From Spinacia oleracea (taxonomy: Eukaryota > Streptophyta > Magnoliopsida > Caryophyllales > Amaranthaceae), in NCBI RefSeq assembly GCF_020520425.1, contig NC_079492.1, positions 37,947,542-38,011,541 of the forward strand: a DNA stretch of 64,000 bases. Direction: 5' to 3'. How positions within the stretch are numbered: position 1 is the stretch's first letter; each line of letters opens with the position of its first letter. The translations under genes were made by a program, and so were the position numbers. This document shows positions 21,518-33,386 of the stretch, one piece after another. A model generated the notes under the pieces. It saw nothing but the letters and a program-made list of their open reading frames with translations, was not told the origin of the DNA and made no database searches.

Positions 21518-21909
21518 TGTTAGGGGGGGAAATACCCTCTTGGTGACATGGGCATACATGGCAAGAATTGCATACGTGGCTGCCAACAAGACACAAGGTG
21601 GCATTATTCGAACGGTATTCCCAACTGCTGGGCTCAAAACGAACGTTACAAACCCTTGATGAAGCCGGCCTTCATTACGCATTTATTATCTAATTATGAG
21701 CAATTAAGCATAAACGTTACACACTTGTTGTAAATGCCTATAAAATGGCTTAGTCTTGTCTATTTTACATACATAATTTCTAAGCAATAAACCTACGATT
21801 ATCTTATGCTATTACAACTTGCTCTCACCATTCTCAATTATCTAGCTCGATCGATTGTTAGCACCTTCATCAAGGCAAGTTCGTCTCTAAGTCGAATTTG
21901 CCCAAAACA
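21518..21909 (+). repeat. Element A 5' LTR
   Basis: It begins TGTTAGGGGG and ends CCAAAACA, and matches 31376-31767. A TATA-like CTATAAAATGG is near 21740. Confidence 0.92.
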
Positions 21910-21912
21910 ATT

Positions 21913-21931
21913 TGGCGCCCACCGTGGGGCT
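21913..21931 (+). promoter_or_regulatory. Primer binding site of element A
   Basis: TGGCGCCCACCGTGGGGC starts three bases after the LTR. TGGCGCC-type sites are the usual tRNA primer sites of plant gypsy elements. Confidence 0.8.
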
Positions 21932-21970
21932 GACAATCAAAAGCAGCTCGATAATACCATTTCAATCACC

Positions 21971-24050
21971 ATGGCCGGAAATGCTAGCTCGTCCGACGAC
22001 ATTGCTCGTCGCTTCGAAGCTATGGAACAGCGCATCAGCATCCTTTAGAAAGAGAATGAAGCATTGCACTCTCAAGTCAGGTCCACCACCTCCATCGCCA
22101 CCGGATCCAGGTTCCAGTACCGGCGAGACACCTCCGGGTTAAACCGCCGCTTGGATCTTGACGCCGCTCCAGACCATCCCCTCCATATACCTTTTGGCGA
22201 GTCTGGGGGCCCTGTCCTCGAACAGATCCGCGAGTTCGATCCGCTACCAAATCCGCCCCGCTCTAACCCGAGTTGGCTTCCGCCACCTCCAATTCGACCA
22301 CCCTCTGCAGGGACATCGGCAACAGTTGTCGCCACGATGGCTGCCCGGGTCACCCTACCTCAGGTCGGCATGACGACATCCACCATGGTGACGCCTCCCG
22401 CCTCCGTTCCGGTGTCTCGCCCGTTGTCCCCCCCAATGGTGACCATGTCAATGCCTCTACCCGTTACGCTCCCGGCGCAAGGATCAACTCCAGCGACTCA
22501 AATGCCATGGGACCAACTCTTCTCTCAGCAAGTCGTCCAACCTGTTGTCAACCTGGTCGCTTTGGCGCCCGGAGCATCCCCCCAGTTGATGACGGTTCCT
22601 TTAGCCAGCCAAGCGCCGCAAGCAGCGTTTCCCAATGCCCTAATGCGCCCTGACTCTTCTCGAAACTACTCTCCATACACTCCTTTTAACAGGTCAGTCG
22701 TTTCGGTTAGTCACGGTTTCGTAACTCCTTTCCCTTATGTTGCAGGTACCCACGCTACTCAAGGAACGCCCCCTTACATGCGACAAGTGGTGCCGCAGTT
22801 CACTCCTCACCAACCTCATGGCGTATACCCGCAGAGTACGTATTATCAACATCTCCAAGCCAGCCTTCCCTAAACATTTAGCCCCCTCGTCCCGGGGCTC
22901 AACAGCATCTGTGAGAACACCAATCACCAACTCCAACAAATCATGACTATGATAAACAAAATCCCTTGTGTACCAACACCCATCAAAGAATCTATCCTAG
23001 ACAGTTATGCCGACTCCCCATATGCTGATCCCATTGATGCAATAGACATCCCAAAACGATTCAGCCCACCCAACATGCCCATGTACGACGGGACGACCGA
23101 CCCAAGAGAACATATCTTGACCAACAAACAACGGATGATGACCATTCCAGTTCCCAAACACATGAGAGAAGCCAGCCTTTACAAGGGGTTCGGTTCGACA
23201 TTGGTTGGGCCCGCCTTGAAGTGGTTGACCAGCCTGCCAAATGGGTGCATTACCTCTTTTTCTCACCTCGACAACATGTTCAACCAACAGTTCGCTAGCA
23301 GCAGGTGTTTAGAGAAGCAGACAAGCGACTTATACCGAGTAATCCAACGTCCTAACGAACCCCTGAAGGATTATATAGCCCGGTTCATCAGGGAGAAGGT
23401 GACCGTTCCTGAATGTGATGTCCCGACAGCTATCGAAGCGTTCAGGCAGGGATTGTATGGCGAAACCGACCTATGGAGGGATTTAATCAAATACCCCTGC
23501 AAGACGTTCGAAGATGCTCAAGCCAAAGCAATGGCCCAAGTTAGGTTGGAAGAAACTCTCCATTCTCGGAAAGGGGGTAATGACTACTCGAAGACGGAAA
23601 GACGGCTGCCCTATCCCAAGAGGAGAAACGATCCCCCTGCTCCTTACTCTCGACCTCAACATGTAGTAGTGGTGGAGGAAGACGACGACTCCGACTGGAA
23701 GAACAGCCCGGATCTGCCTCCAAAAATTAACGAATATTCTTTCTGTATTGACACTGTAGGTCTGATGAACCACCTCTCAGAGATTGCGAAAGCAGTGCAA
23801 TGGCCGCCGAAGTCCAGCAAACCCGAATCGAAGAAGGATCCCTCTAAGTGGTGTGATTTCCATGCCGACATCGGTCACACAACCAACGATTGCGTTGCGT
23901 TGAGGAGAGAAGTAGCCTACCTGCTGAAAAATGGTTACCTCAAGGACGTTATGTCAGATAAAGCTCGTGGCGTTGTCAACAAAGACAACTCTAACTCTCC
24001 ATCTCGACCTCCTCCACCTCCCCCTCATACTAAAACTGTGAATTTTATTG
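21971..24050 (+). pseudogene. Gag of element A (two stop codons)
   Basis: It starts at the ATG 21971 (MAGNASSSDDIARRFEAMEQ), a short coiled-coil-like head. A Pro/Thr/Ser/Met-rich region of about 250 residues follows, then the Gag core (SPPNMPMYDGTTDPREHIL, LVGPALKWLTSLPNG, LKDYIARF) and the knuckle-like CDFHADIGHTTNDC near 23852-23893. TAG at 22046-22048 and TAA at 22871-22873 interrupt it, but the reading frame is unchanged across both. Confidence 0.85.
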
Positions 24051-24655
24051 CTGGAGGTTCTGACATTTGTGGATTAACTTATTCTGCAGCGAAGAGACAC
24101 GCCCAAGAAAATGAGATAGACAGACCAGTCCGAGCCGTAGCCGCCAAATACCTAACCCCTATATCTTTTGATGAATCTGATGCAGGGGACATCTCGGACA
24201 AACATCACGACGGCTTAGTAATATCCATTCCTGTTGGAAACTGCATGATCAAACGAGTCCTTGTCGACAATGGTAGCTCAACTAACGTGATGATGCTCGA
24301 CGCCCTCAAGGAGATGGGGCTCAACCCAGACACAGATGTCGTCAAAAAATCTACCGTGCTAATAGGGTTCAGTGGCGAAGCGAAAACCACCCTCGGAGAA
24401 GTTACCCTACCTGTTTACGCACAAGGAATCAACCAACAGGTAAAGTTTTGTGTTATTGATTGCCCTTCATCTTACAACATTATTTTAGGCAGGCCCTGGA
24501 TCCACGACATGAAGGCCATCCCTTCGACATATCACCAAACCATCAAGTTCCTGACTCGATGGGGGGTTCAAGAAATCAAAGGAGATCAGCAAGAATCCAA
24601 AGAGTGCTATAAGGCGGCCATAAAACCATTGGCCACAAATAGATCCTCATTATAG
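24051..24655 (+). pseudogene. Aspartic protease of element A
   Basis: RVLVDNGSSTNVMMLDAL contains the active-site triad near 24260, and YNIILGRPWIHDMKAIPS follows near 24475. It is fused in frame to gag. TAG at 24653-24655 separates it from RT in the same frame. Confidence 0.88.
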
Positions 24656-25711
24656 CAATTACAGTCCAATTCCGAACCAGCGAGCTACGAAGAGCCCAAA
24701 TCCGAACAACTCGACGAGATCATCTTGGATCCTGCGAAGCCAGAACAGGTCTTTTTTATTGGATGTGATGTACCCGACGACATCAGGTCGGAACTTGTTA
24801 CATTCCTCAAAGCCAACGCGGATTGCTTTGCATGGTCACATGAAGATATGCCAGGCATCAGTCCAGACGTCATCACTCACAAACTCAGTGTCGACCCCCG
24901 ACATAAGCCCGTCAAACAAAAGCGGCGGAAGTTCGCTCCAGAACGCAACCAAATTATCTACGACGAAGTTCAGCAGATACTAGATACAGGAAAGATCAGG
25001 GAAGTAAAATACCCAGACTGGTTGGCCAATGTCGTCGTAGTCAGGAAAAAGAATGGGAAATGGCGAGTGTGCATAGATTTCACCAACATCAACAACGCAT
25101 GCCCTAAAGATTCTTTTCCCTTACCTCACATCGACGCCATGGTTGATGCTACCGCGGGACATGAGATGCTCACATTCATGGACGCATTCAGTGGGTACAA
25201 CCATATTTTGATGCACCCAGAAGATCAAGAGAAAACTGCTTTCATCACGGAGCGGGGAACTTATTGTTACAAGGTCATGCCGTTCGGTTTACGGAACGCA
25301 GGCGCCACCTATCAGCGCCTAGTCAACAAAATGTCCAGAAAACAGCTGGGCGACACAATGGAAGTCTACATCGACGACATGCTTGTGAAATCCAAGAAAG
25401 CCTCGGATCACATCACGCATCTTCAGCAAGCCTTCGACGTGTTGCGAGAATACAGCATGAAGCTCAACCCCACCAAATGCTCGTTCGGAGTCTCTTCCGG
25501 AAAATTCTTAAGTTACATGGTTACTCAAAGAGGCATCGAAGCTAGTCCTGATCAGATCCGCGCAATCATCAACCTACAATCACCTCGAAACCAGAAGGAT
25601 GTACAAAAATTAGCAGGCAGAGTGGCTGCCCTCAACCGCTTCATCTCCAGGTCGTCCGACAAGTGCAAATTGTTCTACGACATCCTCAGGAAGAATGAGA
25701 AGTTCAGCTAG
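24656..25711 (+). pseudogene. Reverse transcriptase of element A
   Basis: It shows the RT landmarks in order: IREVKYPDWLANVVVVRKKN, VCIDFTNINNACPKDSFPLP, MDAFSGYNHI, YCYKVMPFGLRNAGATYQRL. The intact catalytic YIDDMLVKS is near 25364-25390, and GKFLSYMVTQRGIEA follows. The frame is the gag frame. Stops are TAG at 24653 before it and TAG at 25709-25711 at its end. The catalytic Asp pair is preserved. Confidence 0.9.
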
Positions 25712-26587
25712 ACTGACCGACACGAAGCCGCATTGCAGCGACTCAAGCAATACCTGTCAAACCCCCCGTTACTATCCAAACCAAAAAACAATGAAGTCCT
25801 ACAAGTATACCTCGCAGTTACAGAGTCGACCATCAGTGCAGTGTTAGTACGGGAAGAAGACGGAAAGCAACTACCTGTTTATTACGTCAGTAAGTCCTTA
25901 CTTAGCGCCGAAACAAGGTACTCTCATCTCGAAAAACTTGTCCTTGCTTTAGTCGTCGCTTCTGTTAAATTGCGCCCTTATTTCGAATGTCATCCTATCA
26001 CTGTTAGAACTAACTATCCCATGAAGTCAATCATGAGGAAACCCGAGTTGTCTGGCAGGATGTCCAAATGGGCAATACAATTAGGTTGTTACGACATCAG
26101 ATACGAACCTCGCACAACCATCAAGTCGCAAGCTCTGGTTGATTTTGTGGCTGACTTCAGCCCGAGCCTCCAACACGAAGTCGATCACAAAGTCAACACA
26201 CTGACCGACAATGGATCCTCATCAACATGGACCCTACATACTGACGGCTCCTCCAACATACGGGGGACAGGCCTCGGCATCGTGCTAAAATTGCCACAAA
26301 GGGACACCATAGTACAATCTGTCTGTTGCGAGTTCAAAGCTACCAACAACGAAGTAGAATACGGAGCTTTGATCCCGGGGTTGTCATTAGCACTCGACAT
26401 GAATATCCGCCGACTTGAGGTATGTTGCGATTCTTTATTGATTATCAGCCAGATTAACGGTTCGTATGCAGCGAAGGACTCAAAGATGCAGGCCTACTTG
26501 GAAATAGCAAAAAGGCTCGTGAACAAGTTCGACTCATGCACCTTACAACAAATACCAAGAGACCAAAACACCCAGGATGACGCCTAA
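25712..26587 (+). pseudogene. RNase H domains of element A
   Basis: The first half is the RT-linked RNase H (LQVYLAVTESTISAVLVRE, PVYYVSKSLLSAETRYS). The second half starts at WTLHTDGSSNIRGTGLGIVL and has VEYGALIPGLSLAL and CCDSLLIISQINGSY, a second, archaeal/plant-type RNase H. A double RNase H is characteristic of the Tat lineage. TAA at 26585-26587 interrupts the otherwise open frame. Confidence 0.87.
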
Positions 26588-27949
26588 GCCAATCTTGGCT
26601 CAAACATCAAACCTAAACTCACCTCCATCCCCGTAGTCCACTTAATGTATCCAGCCATCACCAAAGATAACCTACCCATCACCGAACAGTCTCTACCTAC
26701 TCAAATGCCCTCATGGCGCGACCCTTACATACACTGGCTTAAACACAACACCACCCCACCTGGAGTCACCCACGAAAAAGCCTTCCGCATGAAAGCCTCC
26801 AGATTTATCCTAATCCATGGAGTATTGTTCAGAAAGTCGATTGCAGGCCCATACCTGAGATGCCTCGATCATGACGAGATTGAGTCGACATTGCGCAACA
26901 TACATGATGGAGAATGTGGAAACCACGCCGGAGGAAGAAGCTTAGCCCACAAAACCCTTACCATGGGATATTTCTGGCCCACCATGAAGAAAGACGCAAT
27001 CACCTTTGCTAGGAAGTGCGACTCCTGCCAGCGGTTCTCTTCCATCTCTCATCAACCTTGTGAAGTACTCCACCCTATCTTGTCCCCTTGGCCCTTCACG
27101 AAATGGGGGATGGACATAGTAGGCCCCTTACCACAAGCATCAGGACAACGGGTCTTCATGTTGGCAATGACTGATTACTTCTCCAAATGGATCGAAGCAG
27201 AAGCTTTCAAGCGAGTTCGAGATACTGAAGTCATCTCGTTCATCAAACGAAATATCCTTAGTCGGTTCGGTATCCCTTCCGAGATCGTCTGCGACAATGG
27301 TTCTCAGTTCATCAGCAACAAAACCAAAGAATTCTGCAGTAGGTATCACATCACCTTGCACACCTCAACACCAAGATATCCTCAAGCGAATGGCCATGCC
27401 GAGTCAAGTAACAAAATCATCATCAACAACCTCAAGAAGCGCCTCGACGACGCCAAAAGAAGATGGGCAGACGAGTTACCTATGATCCTTTGGGCCGACA
27501 GGACGACGCCCAAGACGGCGACCAATCACACTCCTTTCTCCTTAGTCTTTGGTTGCGAGGTAGTCATCCCTCCCGAAGTCGAACTCCCCACAGCAAGAAG
27601 CAGTTTCATGGCACCAGGAATGAACGACTCAGTCTTGGCTTACGACATCGATACTGTTGACGAACTTAGGGAAGCAACATTGGTCAGGATGGCCTCCTAC
27701 CAACAAGCTGTCGCAAACAGCTACAACAAGAATGTGAGGGTTCAGATATTTCAGCAGGGGGATTGGGTTATGCGCAAAGTCTTCCCAAACAAAAAGGATC
27801 CTCGACACGGCAAACTAGCTCCAACATGGGAAGGTCCTTACCAGATCGTGAGACGAACAGGTCATGGCGCGTACGAGTTGGTTGATAGAGACGGCACATC
27901 CATTCCAAGAAGTTGGAATGCAACACACCTAAAACTGTATCATTTCTGA
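26588..27949 (+). pseudogene. Integrase of element A
   Basis: The N-terminal zinc domain uses the two His of NHAGGRSLAHK and the two Cys of KCDSCQRF. The catalytic core has Asp in WGMDIVGPLP, Asp in VCDNGSQF (near 27291) and Glu in HAESSNK (near 27397), so D,D,E is complete. The C-terminal part (GDWVMRKVFPNKKDPRHGK, PTWEGPYQIV) is the GPY/F-type module. It ends at TGA 27947-27949. The domain is itself open, and only upstream stops prevent a full polyprotein. Confidence 0.9.
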
Positions 27950-28167
27950 ACACTCAAGCTCTTTTTCTTGCTTTTTAGTCTTTCCTAACACACAGGCGTA
28001 CTAGCGTTCGCCGTCGCTGTGACGACGCTCCGAAGTAGAAGGGGCACAATGTATCACAAAACCAAGGTCATCTCGGATAGTATACACTCACAAGTAACAA
28101 AAGTTAAGTCCCTTTCCTCTATCTTTTTTCTTACTTCTTTTTCTCTACACATATTATTATCCTTACT

Positions 28168-28214
28168 GACTTAGGCATCGGAGGGCCGTTGGCTCCACCA
28201 ACGGCCAATCCTCA
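28168..28214. repeat. Hairpin repeat, copy 1
   Basis: Stem GGCCGTTGG/CCAACGGCC with a short loop (CTCCA), preceded by GCATCGGAG. An almost identical copy lies at 28388-28434, about 220 bp away. Confidence 0.8.
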
Positions 28215-28387
28215 CGCCATCGTTCTGTTTTGCAGACAATAAACGTGCCAACGACACGAAGTGTACACTTAGAAGGAATAACAAACATAAAGCATTTCGA
28301 CTAAGACTTGGTCCAGTACCTCTCTTTAACCTTTCTTTTTTTCTCCTTGTCGTAATTCCCTCTCATCTTCATGTCGCTCTATACTAA

Positions 28388-28434
28388 CTTAAGCATCGGA
28401 GGGCCGTTGGTTCCACCAACGGCCAATCCTCATG
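28388..28434. repeat. Hairpin repeat, copy 2
   Basis: The same stem with loop TTCCA. One loop base differs while the stem is kept, which suggests the structure matters or the duplication is recent. Confidence 0.8.
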
Positions 28435-29056
28435 CTCTGTTATGTTGACAGTATGATGCCCACATGATGATGGATTCGACAAGAGGAGAAAAGACGAAGC
28501 GAAGTGCACAACACAACATACAGGAAAACAACATCCGAAACTGAGTGCAAATAATCAAAGAAACAAAGTAGCAGGAAACATTGTTAATTTTATTCAAACA
28601 TGATTGTATACATTACATGTTACAAGTCTTACAAAATACAAAACACAATTTAGGCCATTACAAAAACGCCTGACACATTACATTATACATTACATACACA
28701 GTGGAATACAGATCTACATTTTGCTACAGTATACATTTTGCAGCATCTCCTCTGACAGGCTGGAGGCGTCGCCAAAGTCAAACTCAAGGTACGTACATTA
28801 CCTGCAAAACAAACACAAACCCAAACACATTTTTTCCAAAGACACAAGCAATTCACACAAACCCAGTCTGAAAATTAAATAGTCCACAAATATTTACATG
28901 ACTTGTCCCCTTAGACAAGCCAAAAACACACACAAAGGACTGCCGCCTTCAAGGCGAAACACAGCCACAAATATCTTTTCGACCTTCCCAAAGGCCGAAC
29001 ACACAAAATATTGTTTAAAACAAGCCATTATTTCACAAACACAACATTAAAATTTT

Positions 29057-31059
29057 AAATTTTTTGAGGGGGGGGGGGGGTGGGACAGAACTACTCCTGA
29101 TGGTCTGCTGGGCCTGCATTCTCCCCTTGTTCGCCATCGCCTGGTGCCGCCATCGTCTCGACATTGGGGCTGGTTGCAGTTGCACCCTCCTCAACGTCTT
29201 CTTCATCGCTAACGGCACCAGGGGGATATAGTCCTCGGGGAATGCAGTGTTGAACTGAGCAATGTCTTCGTCAGGAGTCCAGTTCACATGTTTGCCCGCC
29301 TTGAACTCCTCCATCATCTAGGCCTTCATTTTCCAAGTGTAGTAATCAGCACACTCGTAAATCCTCGCCTTGACTTTGGAGAGAGACGTCTTCAGCTCGT
29401 CGACCTCAGCAACCAGTGTCTCCTTCTCGGCGTTCAACTGTGCGACCTCAACAGCCCCCTTCTCTTGACTCACCTACAGCGCCTCAGCTCTTGCCATCGC
29501 CTACTTGGCCACACCGCCAAGACGACCAGCTTCCTGTTTTGCCTTCTTCATGTCATTTTTCAGTTTTACTATTTGATCTTCTAACATGATGACATGATGA
29601 CGTGTGCCTAGAGCAGATTGCAGGGCCTATGTGAAAGCAAATTATTTAAAGTCACTAAAATGACGAGATGAGGATGGAGGAGACGAAGAAAATAAAAAGA
29701 AAGAGGAAACACATACCCTCCATGCATCCGAGACGCTCTCGACAGTTGCAGCTACTGAGGACAAAGATTCTTGGCGCTCCCAGCTTGACGGCATCCAGAG
29801 GCGGTCGACTTCAGGCCAAAGCTGAACCCGTGGCGCATCTGCCGACCCATAGTCATCAGGGAACTCCACTGCAAGCTTCCTTTTCCGAGATGGAGGCGGT
29901 AGCTTTTTCTCAGCAGGCAGAAGCGAGCTGGTCTCCCCCGTCACTGTGGCGTCAGTTGAAGCCTTTGGCGGCTTCGGTGGTGACAACACAGTGATGGGTT
30001 TGGCTCGAGACACACTTCCCAGTGACTCCAGCCTCTTCCTCAGCAATGCATCCACAGATGGGGGCTTGCCGGAGCGTGTCGATGGGCCAGTTCCTGTTGG
30101 CAGCTTTTATTTGACGACTCAGTCTCGTCACAGCAGTTGTAATTTGTATTTCGTATTGAAAAGGGCGACGAACCCAAAAAAATGTAAACTTACCCTAATC
30201 CATGTTTACCTGTTGATGTCGACATGTTCGCAGGTTCAGAAACTTCTTCTTCTTGAGAAGGCTCTTCGTGTCCGAACTTGAGGCCGATGAAAGCTCTGTC
30301 CTTTAGAGGGACCCCCAACAGCACAGCAGTCTTTTCTATGGCTTCGGCACCGACACCGACTGTGTCGAAAGATGCAGCTACAAAAGCACAAAAGTGATAC
30401 AAAGTCAAATCAACAAGCCCAAAAAACACCAAAAAACAAACAAAATACCTCTAGCCATCCACTCCCCCGTCAAGAAGTCGGAGTCGGCCCTAAACTAGCC
30501 AACTCACAAAAAAGAACCGACCCATCCACCCGCGGTCGTTCGACTTGTCCGCACCAAGAAGAGCCTCCCTGTCGTCCTTGACATGCAGCAAGTACCTACC
30601 AGCCCCATAATTTCGGACCTTGCAGGTGTACACAAGGTCCTCAACCCGGAACTCCATGTCCAGTTTGCCGGCCAGATGGTCGACCAAGTGCATCACCCTC
30701 CAGACCTGCGGCATCAGTTGCGCCGGCGGCACCGCCAGTGCCCTTAGAACTCCTCGCACCAGTGGCGAGAAGGGATAAGTATACCCAATTCTGAAGGGAT
30801 ACTCGTAGAAGCACACCCAGCCGTCCGATACCCAATCGGCCCGTTCGTCGGGCTGCGGCAAACGAATTATCGCCGACGGAGGAAAACCACACTCCTCTCT
30901 GAGCGCCTCCACATCCTGCTTCCCCCAAGTGGCCGGCCTAGCATTCTTTCTGTCCAGAATGTGGGTAGGGCTGAAAATTGGCCCCTCAACCAGATCGCAC
31001 TCCACCACCACTCTCTTGTTCTTCGCGCGGGTGGATTTCGTTCCCATTCGTTGCGACAT
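29057..31059 (-). pseudogene. Antisense spliced ORF of element A (putative gypsy-type transposon domain, PF04195-like)
   Basis: I infer four exons: 30508-31059, 30210-30377, 29717-30093 and 29626 to about 29057, with GT donors (GTGAGT, GTAAAC, GTATGT) and AG acceptors. Exon 1 begins at the Met at 31059. It carries WVSDGWVCFYEYPFRIGY and YPFSPLVRGVLRAL, typical of the plant protein domain annotated as putative gypsy-type transposon (Transposase_28). Exon 3 has a basic PPPSRKRKLAVEFP stretch. Exon 4 is a coiled-coil-like segment (MLEDQIVKLKNDMKKAKQEA) with three in-frame TAG codons. Retand-like Tat elements carry such an antisense ORF between pol and the 3' LTR. Function unknown. Confidence 0.75.
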
Positions 31060-31205
31060 AGAGAAAATCGAAGAAAGAAAGAAGGAAAGAAGATGGAAGC
31101 CGAGCAGTTACTCGAAAAAAGGAGAGAGAAAGAGCGCCGATCGTTTTTTCTAGGAAAGAGAAGAGAGAGATTGCAGAAGTGATTGCGGATGGTTGGAAGC
31201 GCAGT

Positions 31206-31217
31206 CCTATTTATTGG
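31206..31217 (-). promoter_or_regulatory. Possible TATA box of element A antisense ORF
   Basis: CCAATAAATAGG on the minus strand, about 150 bp upstream of the ATG at 31059. The intervening leader is CT-rich on that strand. Motif and spacing only. Confidence 0.3.
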
Positions 31218-31375
31218 CGCAGATGGACGGTTGGCTTCTCTAAGGCAAAAGTCATCATGATTCTGACGCCGTTAGTGTTGGGGAGGTTAAGAGGCGGTTT
31301 CCATTTTTCTTCCGTGAAACCCATTTTTCCTTTTTGAACTTCCCGGAATAAATTCAAAATGGGTTCGGGGACAAT

Positions 31376-31767
31376 TGTTAGGGGGGAAAATACCCTCTTG
31401 GTGACATGGGCATACATGGCAAGCATTGCATACGTGGCTGCCAACAAGACACAAGGTGGCATTATTCGAACGGTATTCCCAACTGCTGGGCTCAAAACGA
31501 ACGTTACAAACCCTTGATGAAGCCGGCCTTCATTACGCATTTATTATCTAATTGTGATCAATTAAGCATAAACGTTACACTCTTGTTGTAAATGCCTATA
31601 AAATGGCTTAGTCTTGTCTATTTTACATACATAATTTCTAAGCAATAAACCTACGATTATCTTATGCTATTACAACTTGCTCTCAGCATTCTTAATTATC
31701 TAGCTCGATCGATTGTTAGCACCTTCATCAAGGCAAGTTCGTCTCTAAGTCGAATTTGCCCAAAACA
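31376..31767 (+). repeat. Element A 3' LTR
   Basis: 392 bp, partner of 21518-21909. It is preceded by a purine-rich tract (GGGTTCGGGGACAAT, 31361-31375) and followed by the target duplication CAGGC. Confidence 0.92.
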
Positions 31768-31772
31768 CAGGC

Positions 31773-32669
31773 TTTGTCCGACCAAGCCAGTACCCCGATT
31801 GGGTAGCTAATGTGGTCCTCGTCCCAAAACCAAACGACACCTGAAGGATCTGCGTCGACTATACTAATCTGAACAAGGCATGCCCCAAAGATAGCTTCCC
31901 ATTGCCAAAGATCGACCGACTTGTCGATTCCATGGCGGGGCATGCCATGATGAGTTTCATGGATGCATATTCAGGGTTTCATCAGATTCCTCTTTGTCCA
32001 GATGATTAGGAAAAGACGTCATTTATCATGGACCAAGGGCTATACTGCTACAAGGTTATGCCATTCGAATTGAAGAACGCCCCTACCATGTTCCAGCGTC
32101 TCATTAATATTGTGTTCAGTAAGCAGCTTGGCAGAAATATTGAGGCCTATATTGACGACATGATAGTAAAGAGTAAACAGCGAGCGGAACACCTAGCTAA
32201 TTTGAGGGAAACATTTGAGACCATTCGTGCTTACAACATGAGGCTGAATCCCAAGAAGTGCGTGTTCGGGGTGACGTCCGGGAAGTTCCTAGGTTTCTTG
32301 ATCGATGAAAGGGGAATTGAGGCCAACCCAGATAAAATACAGGCAGTAATCGATATGAGCTCACCGAAGACTGTCAAAGAGGTTCATCGGCTTACAGATT
32401 GCTTGGCCGCCCTGGGTAGATTTCTTTCTAGGGTCGGGGATAAATGCCACTACTTTTTCAGAGCAATCAGGAAGAAATCCAAGTTTGAATGGTCAGAAGA
32501 AGTAGAGGCGGAGTTTTTGAAATTGAAAGACCATTTGCACACTCTACCCCGACTTGTTAGTCCCTTGAAGGGGGAAGTCTTATATATGTACCTGGCAGTA
32601 TCTGAACATTCACTAAGTGTAGTCCTGTTGACAGAAAGGAAGGGGTACAGATGCCCGTATACTTTGTGA
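31773..32669 (+). pseudogene. Element B reverse transcriptase, C-terminal part
   Basis: It continues the frame broken at 21517: SQYPDWVANVVLVPKPND, DYTNLNKACPKDSFPLPK, MDAYSGFHQIPL, YCYKVMPFELKNAPTMFQRL. The catalytic YIDDMIVKS is intact near 32148. Two stops lie early, a TGA in place of the Trp before RICVDYT and a TAG near 32009. The end, from about 32640, runs out of frame into the RNase H region. Confidence 0.87.
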
Positions 32670-33386
32670 GTCACGTACTTCAGAATGCCGAGGTGAGACG
32701 CAATAGTGGAAAAGTTTGGCCTAGCCCTGTTCATGGCCAGCAAGAAACTCCGCCCCTACTTCCTAGCTAACAGACTAGTGATTTATACCGACCAGCCGCT
32801 GAAACTGCCGTTCACAAAATTGGAAGCCTCGGGCCGAATGCTGAACTGGGCCATTGAATTAAATGCTTTTGATATTACTTATGAACCGAGGAAGGCCATC
32901 AAAGGGCAGGCATTTGCAGATTTTATTGTGGAAATGACAAGACCTGTCTTCCCTGAGAATACGAAAACTTTGTGGACACTTTATGTGGACGGATCATCCA
33001 CACAAAACGGGCGTGGAGCTGGTATAATGTGTCAGTCACATGAGGGGGATACGTTCGAGTATGCTATGCGCTTTATTTTTTCAGGCGTCCAACAATGAGG
33101 CCGAGAACGAGGCCCTGCTTTGCGGCATCAAAATGTGCAAGGCGGCAGGGGCCGAAGAGATTCACTATCTGATTCCCAACTAATTGTGAGTCAAGTCAAT
33201 GGAAATTACGAGGCAAGAGACCCAACAATGATAAAATATATGAAGGTCGTCCCCCAAGAAGTGGAAAAACTGAAGTGTTTTGAAGTAAGGCAAGTCCCTC
33301 GGTATGAGAATAATCAAGCGGACGCGTTGTCTAAATTGGCCAGCTCCGCATCTTGTGATACCCCCCGGCATGTATTTGGGAAGTAA
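32670..33386 (+). pseudogene. Element B RNase H region
   Basis: KLRPYFLANRLVIYTDQPLK is the end of the first RNase H. WTLYVDGSSTQNGRGAGIM begins the second, with ADALSKLASSA at its end. A frame change near 33085-33100 splits the second domain. The double-RNase-H plan matches element A. Confidence 0.8.

Larger units (their letters stand above)
27950..29056. other. Element A spacer between pol and antisense ORF
   Basis: Non-coding. Two near-identical hairpin blocks lie at 28168-28214 and 28388-28434. Further right are CA-rich, ACATTACA-rich runs (28600-28720) and a G10 run at 29068-29080. Transcripts of pol and of the antisense ORF should converge here. Confidence 0.6.
21518..31767 (+). mobile_element. 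Element A: complete Retand-like Tat Ty3/gypsy element inserted in B's RT
   Basis: 392-bp LTRs lie at 21518-21909 and 31376-31767, and the target duplication CAGGC at 21513-21517 and 31768-31772. A primer site, a single-frame gag-pro-RT-RH-INT, a spacer with two hairpins, a four-exon antisense ORF and a polypurine tract are all present. The total is 10,250 bp. Only five stop codons break gag-pol. The LTRs differ at about eight positions (about 2%). Confidence 0.92.

Noticed and set aside
29068..29080. G10 run as a possible structural signal
   Set aside because: A lone homopolymer at the end of the antisense ORF; likely slippage or assembly noise.
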